From positions 1 to 32,245 of IMG/VR virus record IMGVR_UViG_3300036886_000004: a DNA stretch of 32,245 nucleotides, one strand, 5' to 3'. Positions 13,287 to 20,600 of the stretch are shown piece after piece. The number at the start of each line of letters is the position of its first letter. Position 1 is the first letter of the stretch. The translations under genes were made by a program, and so were the position numbers. This DNA comes from a virus. The notes beneath the pieces were generated by a model. The model did no database searches and was not told the origin of the DNA. It saw only the letters and a program-made list of their open reading frames with translations.

Positions 13287-14235
13287 GAAGGCGCTTGGAT
13301 TTCGGGATGTCCTTATTCAACCACAATCGAGTGATATCAAGAGCCGAAAGGAAGTTTCCTTAGAACGAACTTTTAAGTTCAACAACGGACTAGAGAAGAC
13401 ATTTACCCCTATCATAGCCGCTAATATGTATGGCATAGGAACATTTCGTGTAGCTTCTATTTTGTCTCGGTATAAGATGTTGACGTGTATCACTAAGGAT
13501 GTAAATATCTTTGACTATGAAGAATTACTTTCTAAGTATCCTAAAGTATATCCATATATCGTGCCAACGTTTGGGTTATATAAGAATCTACAATTAGTCC
13601 ATTTCTTTAATGAGTTTCCTGGGATTGATTTCATTTGTCTAGACGTTGCTAATGGATATATGTCTTCATTTATAGAATGGGTTAAGACAGTTCGTAGTAG
13701 TTATCCTGATAAGGTTATCATTGCAGGTAATGTAGCGACATTTCAGGGTGCAGCAGATTTATATTTAGCGGGAGCTGATATTGTTAAGGTTGGTATTGGT
13801 AGTGGGAGTGTGTGTACTACTCGTTATAAGACAGGCGTTGGGATACCTCAAGTGACAGCTATTACAGATTGTGCTCATACTATGGGGTTGACTTGTTCTG
13901 ATGGCGGGTGTACGTCGCCGGGAGACATCGCTAAGGCATTCGTAGCAGGAGCGGATTTCGTTATGATAGGAGGAATGTTAGCTGGAACAAATGAAACAGG
14001 AAGCGTATATCAGGGCTCAGCTTTTACGGAAGATACAACTTATAGGGTCTCAGAGGGAAAACGGGTTAATTTCTCGGAACCGATTCAATCGCTTGATGAA
14101 AGAATACGGGAAATCCTTGGAGGACTTAGATCAACAGGAAGTTACATTGGACAGAAACGCATCGAAGACTTCTGGAAAGCAGACTTGATACAAACGAATG
14201 AACAAACGAACGACTACTTTGGACCACCATCATGA
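13273..14235 (+). CDS. guaC: GMP reductase
   Basis: 320 residues. The IMPDH/GMPR TIM-barrel signatures are clear: LGFRDVLIQP, PIIAANM, DVANGY, AGNVAT, then IVKVGIGSGSVCTTRYKTGVG with catalytic Cys181, and SDGGCTSPGDIAKAF...FVMIGGMLAG. It resembles Escherichia coli GuaC (347 residues) rather than IMP dehydrogenase: no CBS domains and the ERxFTF-like N-terminus. The segment between GGMLAG and the final ILGGLRSTGSYIG is shorter than in GuaC, so the flap loop is reduced. The reaction is GMP + NADPH to IMP + NH3. A phage copy inside a deoxynucleotide cluster suggests deliberate change of the guanine pool. Confidence 0.92.
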   Translation: MLTNKKALGFRDVLIQPQSSDIKSRKEVSLERTFKFNNGLEKTFTPIIAANMYGIGTFRVASILSRYKMLTCITKDVNIFDYEELLSKYPKVYPYIVPTFGLYKNLQLVHFFNEFPGIDFICLDVANGYMSSFIEWVKTVRSSYPDKVIIAGNVATFQGAADLYLAGADIVKVGIGSGSVCTTRYKTGVGIPQVTAITDCAHTMGLTCSDGGCTSPGDIAKAFVAGADFVMIGGMLAGTNETGSVYQGSAFTEDTTYRVSEGKRVNFSEPIQSLDERIREILGGLRSTGSYIGQKRIEDFWKADLIQTNEQTNDYFGPPS

Positions 14236-14381
14236 TAGGACCTTTACTCGGAGTTACGACACTTATTTACACAGTTATCTCAGTTGAGTACTTTCAGAAC
14301 CATCAATACGGGTTGAGTATGAGTTTCTTTCTCTACGGACTGGCTAATCTGGCGTTGTACTTCTCAGGAAGAGGTTGGTAA
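14232..14381 (+). CDS. Small two-span membrane protein (49 aa)
   Basis: 49 codons from ATG 14232, overlapping the GMP reductase stop as ATGA. Two hydrophobic segments (IGPLLGVTTLIYTVISV and MSFFLYGLANLALYF) flank a short polar loop, giving a hairpin-like membrane topology. Its end forms a TAATG junction with the nucleotidase gene. The function is unknown. Confidence 0.5.
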   Translation: MIGPLLGVTTLIYTVISVEYFQNHQYGLSMSFFLYGLANLALYFSGRGW

Positions 14382-14899
14382 TGCTGTATCTCGATCTTGA
14401 TGGCGTGTTTGCTGACTTTGACGGACAACTGGTTAAGTATGGTGTTATTAAGAATGACCAGACGTTTCATCACACACATCCTAGTACTTGGACTAGTTCT
14501 CAAACAGAACTTTCTCGTCGTGTAGAACAGTGTATGGGTACTCCTGGTTTCTGGGAAGAGATACCATTGATGGATGGGGCTTATGAACTCTGGGATTATT
14601 GTCTACAGTATCATCCAGTTATTCTAACTGCTATACCAAGTAAACCCGAGTGGGCCGATTGTATTATTTATGAGAAGAATAAATGGATTGATACATACCT
14701 TGGTTATAACGCAGATAGGAGAATTTGTCTACGTTCGGAGAAGAAAGACTTCGTAAAGAATGGTATCAAGGACATTCTCTTAGACGATACAATCCAGAAT
14801 GTCACTGAGTGGTGTGAAGCCGGTGGGCTAGGACTGCTCCATACTGACGTTGAGAATTCGATTAGAAAGCTTGATTACATTTATAAGGAATTACATTGA
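14381..14899 (+). CDS. HAD-family 5'(3')-deoxyribonucleotidase-like protein
   Basis: 172 residues from ATG 14381, which has AGGAAGAGG upstream and shares TAATG with the previous gene. The HAD motif I is LYLDLDGVFADFD (D5 nucleophile, D7 acid/base), motif II falls at ILTAIPS, and the late motif is DILLDDTIQN. This matches the 5'-nucleotidase, deoxy (NT5C) group, which removes phosphate from deoxynucleoside monophosphates. It lies in the nucleotide cluster between GMP reductase and the diphosphohydrolase-type gene. Substrate choice is not visible. Confidence 0.78.
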   Translation: MLYLDLDGVFADFDGQLVKYGVIKNDQTFHHTHPSTWTSSQTELSRRVEQCMGTPGFWEEIPLMDGAYELWDYCLQYHPVILTAIPSKPEWADCIIYEKNKWIDTYLGYNADRRICLRSEKKDFVKNGIKDILLDDTIQNVTEWCEAGGLGLLHTDVENSIRKLDYIYKELH

Positions 14900-15417
14900 G
14901 CACAACTATACGTGTACACATTGATCCAAACAGTATCGTAGACAGAAACTGGTTGATAACTAAGAGTTCAAACCCAAAGCAGGCTCAAGGTATAAAGAAA
15001 GTCCCATTTCATGTCATACCAAGTAACGTTGTAGCAGAAGTCGGGTTAGCTCTTTTAGAAGGTGCATTGAAATATGGGTCATATAACTATCGCGCTATCG
15101 GTGTGCGGAGTAGTACTTATTATGATGCTTGTCTTAGGCATCTTTCTGCGTGGTTTAATGGCGAAGATATCGACCCCGAGACAGTATCGTATGATGAAGC
15201 AGGCCAACCTATACAAGGGTCGGGAATCCACCATATCACCAAAGCGATGGCGTGCTTAGTAGTTCTTAGGGACTCACAAATGTACGGCAACATTAACGAT
15301 GATAGACCCCCTAGGATGCCGGATGGTTGGCAACAAGAACTTAACAAGAAGGCAGAAGAGTTGATTAAGAAGTATCCTAATCCGAAAGAACCGTATACTC
15401 AGTTAGGTACGTTATGA
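14896..15417 (+). CDS. Phage dATP/dGTP diphosphohydrolase-type protein (DUF5664-like)
   Basis: 173 residues from TTG 14896 (TTGA overlap). The family blocks are KVPFHVIPSNVVAEVGLALL, GALKYGSYNYR, CLRHLSAWFNGEDID, HHITKAMACLVVLRD and NDDRPPRMP. The helical core with paired E/H/D residues fits a MazG-like metal-dependent nucleotide hydrolase; the family name comes from a phage enzyme that hydrolyses dGTP/dATP to the monophosphate. The same domain is, to my knowledge, present in MazZ of the 2-aminoadenine (Z-genome) phage φVC8, but it is also common in phages without base substitution. No PurZ is visible in this window. Confidence 0.72.
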   Translation: MSTTIRVHIDPNSIVDRNWLITKSSNPKQAQGIKKVPFHVIPSNVVAEVGLALLEGALKYGSYNYRAIGVRSSTYYDACLRHLSAWFNGEDIDPETVSYDEAGQPIQGSGIHHITKAMACLVVLRDSQMYGNINDDRPPRMPDGWQQELNKKAEELIKKYPNPKEPYTQLGTL

Positions 15418-15881
15418 AAGATCAAACAGTTTGGGATAAACGCTTCCTTCATCTTGCCAGAGAGATCTCAAGCTATTCAAAAGATCCGTCAACAAGAGTC
15501 GGTGCTGTTATTGTTAATAACCGTCAACAGGTCGTAGGTTCAGGGTATAATGGCTTTGCTAGAGGTGTCTCAGATGATCCTGAACGTTACCTAGACAGAG
15601 AACTGAAGCTTCGACTAATCATCCATGCAGAGGTCAACGCCTGTATCCAGGCTGGCAAGGAAGCCCAAGGCAGTACACTATACGTCTGGCCTTCATTTAT
15701 CCTTCCTCCTGTGTGTCATGAGTGCGCCAAGGTAGTTATCCAATCGGGTATCAAACGAGTAGTCGGCTTCACCCCTAATCCAGAAGATTTTGAAAGAGGT
15801 AAGCGTTGGGAAGACAGTATATATTGGAGTCATGTAATGTTTCGTGAAGCCGGAGTTCAGCAGGTAGAGATATATCAGTGA
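15414..15881 (+). CDS. dCMP deaminase-like zinc deaminase
   Basis: 155 residues. The zinc deaminase signature is complete: HAEVNA with H71 (zinc) and E73 (proton shuttle), then PPVCHECA with C101 and C104. KDPSTRVGAVIV and GYNGFARGV are the usual substrate-side segments of the dCMP/ComEB branch. It converts dCMP to dUMP, feeding dTMP synthesis; no thymidylate synthase or dUTPase is visible here, so the product may be used by host enzymes. It overlaps both neighbours by four bases. Confidence 0.87.
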   Translation: MKDQTVWDKRFLHLAREISSYSKDPSTRVGAVIVNNRQQVVGSGYNGFARGVSDDPERYLDRELKLRLIIHAEVNACIQAGKEAQGSTLYVWPSFILPPVCHECAKVVIQSGIKRVVGFTPNPEDFERGKRWEDSIYWSHVMFREAGVQQVEIYQ

Positions 15882-16057
15882 GCAGCCCAGATGATCGTGC
15901 AAAGAGACGTTCTAGGAGGCATAACCACGTTGCCAAGGACCTCCGAACTCCTTTGTATAAACAACGTATTATTGAGGACAAAAAAAAGGTCCCTGCGATT
16001 AAGGACCTGACACATGCTGATCTTATTAAGTTAATTCAGGAAGACGACGATCTATAA
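15878..16057 (+). CDS. Small basic conserved phage protein (59 aa)
   Basis: 59 codons from GTG 15878 (GTGA overlap). The N-terminal half is arginine-rich (RAKRRSRRHNHVAKDLRTP) and the C-terminus acidic (LIQEDDDL). The RHNHVAKDLRTP stretch followed by a lysine-rich run looks like a small conserved protein seen in many phages, function unknown. It carries AGGAAG, the likely ribosome site for the next gene. Confidence 0.6.
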   Translation: MSSPDDRAKRRSRRHNHVAKDLRTPLYKQRIIEDKKKVPAIKDLTHADLIKLIQEDDDL

Positions 16058-16232
16058 AGAGCTTTGTTATGAGTGTAATAAATTCAGAGAACTAGATGAT
16101 CTCTTTTATATAGATAGATATCCGTTGTGTATCCCGTGTCTAGAGAAGAGAGTTACTGTGTTATTAGCAGATAAAGCCGCTAGAAGAAAAAAGGTAAAAG
16201 ATTTATATGATTATCAGAACAGGAAACGATGA
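16050..16232 (+). CDS. Small zinc-ribbon protein with probable AUC start
   Basis: About 60 residues with two cysteine pairs, CYEC (6-9) and CIPC (27-30), then a basic helix (ARRKKVKDLYDYQ). The frame is open from the stop at 16032 but contains no ATG, GTG or TTG before the first cysteine pair; the first usual codon (TTG near 16119) would destroy the zinc site. AGGAAG at 16038-16043 lies six bases before ATC 16050, giving (M)YKELCYEC. The end overlaps the next gene as ATGA, supporting a real gene. Confidence 0.55.
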   Translation: MYKELCYECNKFRELDDLFYIDRYPLCIPCLEKRVTVLLADKAARRKKVKDLYDYQNRKR

Positions 16233-16696
16233 CAGCTGCACGTAATCCCCCATCAGCTAGATCTATTTATTCTTCTAGATACTATAAAGAAAATAAAGAG
16301 AAAATAAAAGTGCAACGTCTGGGATATCATATCAAAAATAAAGAAGCAATAAAGGTTCAAAGATTTAAACTTCGACAAAAGAAACCACTTCAAGATATGA
16401 TTTCTAAAAGTAGGTCAAGAGCCAAAGAAAAAGGATTAGATTTTAATATCTCTCAAGATGATTTCCTTCAATTACCTACTAATTGTCCTGTTTTAGGTAT
16501 CCCTCTTATTTACTGTAATCAAGGTGAGGCGTGTAGCAATTCAGCTTCTTTTGATCGTTTTGATAATTCTAAGGGATATGTAAAAGGTAATACAAGAATT
16601 ATAAGTCATAGAGCAAATACACTTAAAAGTGATGGAACTCTAGATGAATTTAAGAAAATTGTTAAATATCTTGAAGAGGAAGGGGTTGTATTATGA
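16229..16696 (+). CDS. HNH-type homing endonuclease-like protein (copy 2)
   Basis: 155 residues, the paralogue of the protein at 4237. The basic N-terminal region has a short internal duplication (YKENKEKIKVQRL and IKNKEAIKVQRF), followed by CPVLGIPLIY, ASFDRFDNSKGYVKGN and SHRANTLKSDG. The family is HNH-like and typical of mobile freestanding phage endonucleases. In the diagnostic motif a phenylalanine replaces isoleucine (DRFDNSKGY against DRIDNSKGY). It starts at an ATGA overlap with AGGAAA upstream. Confidence 0.8.
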   Translation: MTAARNPPSARSIYSSRYYKENKEKIKVQRLGYHIKNKEAIKVQRFKLRQKKPLQDMISKSRSRAKEKGLDFNISQDDFLQLPTNCPVLGIPLIYCNQGEACSNSASFDRFDNSKGYVKGNTRIISHRANTLKSDGTLDEFKKIVKYLEEEGVVL

Positions 16697-17118
16697 GTGC
16701 ACGGGCGGGCGGAAGTTATTATCTCCATAAGTACGTCAAGCAATACCGAGACCGTATTAAGACTAAACTAGGTCCTAAGATTGGGCCTATCCAAGTCTGG
16801 ATGGTAAATGGTGAAGTCATTCGGGACCATATTTATATAGATTACACCGAAGGGGGGAACAGCGAGGCATATGTTTGGATGGACCCTGACGAGATATGGC
16901 TCGATGTAGATGTTAACCCGAATGAAGTCAAGTACGTTCTATTGCACGAGTTAACAGAAATGAACCAGATGCGCTGGGACGGTCTGGGGTATGAAGCAGC
17001 CCACGTCAAGGCTAACTCACAAGAACTAAAAGCCCGTAAAGATCCTGCGTTGTATCAAGAACTTCTAGACAAACAGAAACAGATTATGATTGATAACTCG
17101 AAAGGTGGTGATGCTTAA
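16693..17118 (+). CDS. Putative zinc metallopeptidase-like phage protein
   Basis: 141 residues. The centre reads LLHELTEMNQM followed about ten residues later by GYEAAHVKAN, giving an HELxE...H arrangement that could bind zinc. The preceding segment (DPDEIWLDVDVNPNEVKYV) is β-rich. This resembles a conserved phage protein of unknown role; a peptidase activity is an inference because the classical second histidine of HExxH is replaced by glutamate (HELTE). It is the last sizeable gene before the terminator, and overlaps the endonuclease gene as ATGA. Confidence 0.55.
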   Translation: MSARAGGSYYLHKYVKQYRDRIKTKLGPKIGPIQVWMVNGEVIRDHIYIDYTEGGNSEAYVWMDPDEIWLDVDVNPNEVKYVLLHELTEMNQMRWDGLGYEAAHVKANSQELKARKDPALYQELLDKQKQIMIDNSKGGDA

Positions 17119-17180
17119 TACCAGAAACTGTGCCATATCCTGATCCTTATACACGAAGAGGCCCGTATCAGTTCCTATAA
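17118..17180 (+). CDS. Possible 20-codon mini-gene with AUA start
   Basis: A short proline/tyrosine-rich frame (ETVPYPDPYTRRGPY) begins at ATA 17118, overlapping the previous TAA as TAATA, with AAAGG 12 bases upstream. It ends in TAA inside the loop of the terminator hairpin, whose left arm it encodes. It is too short to be trusted; recorded because the start arrangement mirrors the AUU-start genes. Confidence 0.15.
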   Translation: MPETVPYPDPYTRRGPYQFL

Positions 17181-17205
17181 AGGTTCCGATACGGGCCTCT
17201 TTTTA
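17157..17205 (+). terminator. Rho-independent terminator between converging arms
   Basis: A perfect 13-bp stem (AGAGGCCCGTATC at 17157-17169 with GATACGGGCCTCT at 17188-17200) encloses an 18-base loop that itself contains a small CCT-ATAA-AGG hairpin. TTTTTATTTG follows on the + strand, so it ends the early/replication operon. For the opposing late transcripts the stem would also form, but the T-tract is lacking on that side, so termination in that direction may be weaker. Confidence 0.9.
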
Positions 17206-17214
17206 TTTGTCTTA

Positions 17215-17442
17215 TCATTTAAACCATTTCTTCACTGTAGGCCAGATAACCTTCCTAGCCCAAGAATAGCAATGATATCCTGCCGGAGGAATCAATAACG
17301 CGAAGTACACCGTCTGAAGGGTAGCAGAAGAAAAGAACGTAGGTACTATACCAGCAAGGATAAGACTAGTACCGATATAAACATGATCTCCCTTAGTAGC
17401 AGCGAAATCAAAGAGATGAAACATTGGATGAGGTGCTGACAT
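17215..17442 (-). CDS. Small membrane protein, holin candidate
   Basis: 75 residues with two adjacent hydrophobic segments (roughly YIGTSLILAGIVPTFF and TVYFALLIPPAGYHCY) and a basic C-terminal tail ending KKWFK. This topology and its place at the end of the virion operon, next to another small membrane protein, suit a holin or spanin-like lysis factor. No sequence signature proves it. It is the last gene of the late arm. Confidence 0.5.
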   Translation of the reverse strand: MSAPHPMFHLFDFAATKGDHVYIGTSLILAGIVPTFFSSATLQTVYFALLIPPAGYHCYSWARKVIWPTVKKWFK

Positions 17443-17687
17443 TACTTAGCCTTCGTGTCTTCTACAGACTTAAGAATTACCGTTAACAAAGCAGAGACAT
17501 CTTGTGTTGTCTGAGCAGATTGCTTCTGGATTGCTAGTCTTTGAAACCCGATACCAGCGAATCCACACAGGACATCAACCCATCCAGGAATAGGGTACCC
17601 CAATGCCTGGGCCAAACCGAGGCTTAACCCTACAAGAACTGTCAGATAGGTCTTCTTGCCTGAAAGGTATAATATTACTTTATTCAT
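17442..17687 (-). CDS. Small membrane protein, holin-like
   Basis: 81 residues. Hydrophobic segments TYLTVLVGLSLGLAQALG and WVDVLCGFAGIGFQRLA follow a short basic N-terminus (SGKKT); a polar helical C-terminus (QTTQDVSALLTVILKSVEDTK) completes it. It resembles small phage membrane proteins annotated as holins. It overlaps the giant virion gene as ATGA. Together the two membrane genes are the likely lysis unit, although no free endolysin is visible. Confidence 0.55.
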   Translation of the reverse strand: MNKVILYLSGKKTYLTVLVGLSLGLAQALGYPIPGWVDVLCGFAGIGFQRLAIQKQSAQTTQDVSALLTVILKSVEDTKAK

Positions 17688-20600
17688 TGTAACCCCTCTG
17701 CTAATTCTTTCTTCATTTTAACCGATTCTTCTGGGATGTCTTGGTATTTAGTCATCAAATCTGCTTGGGCTGACTTCCGGGCTTGTTGAACATCTCTTTG
17801 CAGGATATCATGCTTCTGTACCGCAGAGAAATTCTCAAATCCAGGTATCTTGACATCATTATCTAAGAGTTCTTTTGCTGCTTGTCCTGCCTTAACAGCG
17901 AATTCATGGTATTGTTCTTCCGAGAGTTTATATCCATTGATATCCTTAGGAACTGCAGTAGGAAAATATCCACTAGTTTTAAAGGCTTGATATACAGGAT
18001 CTTTGTTGATGTGTTCGGCATAAACTCCGTACCATTCTTTTGCAGGTACAGGATTACCGAATGTATCAACCTTAGGATACAGCATACTTTCTCTAAGTCC
18101 TGGTATATTCTGTGCCCAACTTTTCTTTAATGAGTTCCATTCCCCAATAGAGAACATCCCGGAGTTATCCCCAGATGATAATTCTCTTTGGTAGGGATCT
18201 GAAAGTTTAGCCACTTGAGACATACCGACACTAAATGGTGTAGCGACTGTGGCTAATAATGAGTTTACGTAGTTCTTACCGTATCTTCCAGAATCTGATA
18301 CTGCATCAAATAATTCAGAGATACCCGAGACAGGTCCTGATTGCATCAACTGATGACCTATCGAGTGCATCAACGTCATAGTAGCGGCGTCGAAACCTTC
18401 CGTGTGCTTCTGATCCCAGAAGTGGTATATATCATTAATAACAGCCATCTTAAGACCGATAGAACCCAGTCGCTCTGTCTGGTACGTCATGTCACCGATC
18501 TTAATCCCACCAGGAACTCCGTCAGACATTTCTTGGACTAGTCGTTCATTCGGTTTTTCGGATGCAGGAGGGTTCATAGTCCCAGCGGCATTCATGCCCC
18601 ATATAGCCCCAAAGAAAGCTGTCCCTAAAGTCATCTTGCCGATTTCAAGATCTCTAGCAACTGCTCCGTTTTTACCGCTGAGATTATCACGAACCGACTT
18701 ATAGAACACAGGAGCAGCGCCGGGGATGCTATAAGCGAGCCCTTTAGTTGCCTGCTTCCAGACGTTACTAACGATACTAACGAATGGTTGAGCTATACCA
18801 AGAAGAGGTGTAGGTCCTAAAACTGGTACATTCCATTCATGACCTAGTAATTTCTTAAACTTACTTAATCCAGTACCGTACTCAGAAGAAGTCAAGAGAT
18901 TTTCTTCTAATGCAGTCTCTTTGGCTTCTTTGATGATACCGATGGGTGTGTCATTTTGGAGTTCTGCCATTCTCTGGGCGACTTCCGAAGTGCCCCAGCC
19001 CTTGGCATCACCTTCCATACGAGCTTCACGGGAGACAAGTTTACGGAGATTACTCACTAAAGAAATCGTATAATTCATAGAATGAATAGGTGCTACTAAT
19101 CTCTCACCAGGGGCACGAACGATATCTCCTATGATACCCGACTGCTTAGGTCTAGAAGAACTTGTCATACTTTCATAGGCTTGTGGTGCTTGACTCTTTG
19201 CTATAAGACTTAAAACATCTTGATACTCAGAAGGTATCTTCCTGTCTTCACCACGACTTGAACGTTCTTCATCCTCAAAGATATCCTTAGTGGAAAAGTT
19301 TTCTCTGAACTTAGCAATCTTTTCATTAATCTGGGCAGCACGAAATGGTTCAGATCCGTGTTGAAGGGTTCCGGTATCCACTTCATGTTGGACACGATCA
19401 GATACAAGTTTATCTAGTTGGAGCCCTTGCTGTGTCTTTAACTTCAACGAAGCCTTAACAGCCCTTAGACCATCAAATGTTCCAAACCACATAGCATGGA
19501 GTTCATCACCTACTTCTCCCCAAGTAACCCGATCTGAGATATGCTCCTTAGAGAACAGCTGGCGGGCTGAACCTACTGTGGCTGACAACGGGCTTTCAAA
19601 GACAGCACGATTAACGATATTAGCTGTGATACCCATGGCGTATGTGGCATGAGTCAACGGACCAGAGATATAATTATTCAAGATATAAGTAAAGAGGTTC
19701 TGGCCCCAAGAAGGCTTACCTAGTTTATTGCTTAGCTTTGATATTTCTTCTGTTGAAGAAGCCATCTTAGCAGTCTTCATAGCAGAATACAATTGATTAT
19801 AAGTCAACCCGATATTATCTCTGAGCATATCTGATAACTCTGATTCATTACCAGAACGTTCGAGCATCTGCCCTAGAGCACGACCTGCTCGACCCCATTC
19901 TCCACGAACACCCAACAGCGTCTCTGCGGCTAACCTGTGACGAGTAACAGCCTCAGTAAAGGAGATCATGTCTTTATCAGACGGGTTGTCTTTACTAAGA
20001 ATGTCTTTGATAACTGCGGCGTTCTGCTTAAGGAACTCCCCGAGACCCCAGATACGTGAGGCTAACGGGATATCATCCTCAACAGACATCTGGCGGAGCT
20101 TTTCCATGTTTATGTCATGGGTGCTTAGTCCGGCTTTCTGGGCTATATCAATCCTGTCTTGATCCGATATTTTGCCTTTCTTGGCATTTAAAGCGAAGTC
20201 ATTCAAAGCAGCAGATTGTTTACTTGCAGCTATGAGATCTCCATAACTCTGAATGTTCTCTAAGTGGAACTTACCATCTGATTGGAGATATTCATTCTTA
20301 GTCCCTTCAGCCAACTTTGTTGGTGTACCGTCGCTTCGCGACTCTGGTTTCTGTTCACCTTTATCACCTTTAGCCTCTGGTGAGAAGGACCTAGGAGGAG
20401 AGTCTACAGGAGCTTCATCAGGTGCTATTACAGGACCGTTATCATCATGTTTGAGAAGACGGTCGAAGACACCACGGATATTGTCATTTATTGGGGCGTT
20501 TAGTTCAGATACTTTCTTATATAACGAACTTAACCAACTTTTGAACTTCTCAAAGACATCTGACAGCCCTTTACTTGGAGCACGACCTTCTAAGAGGTAT

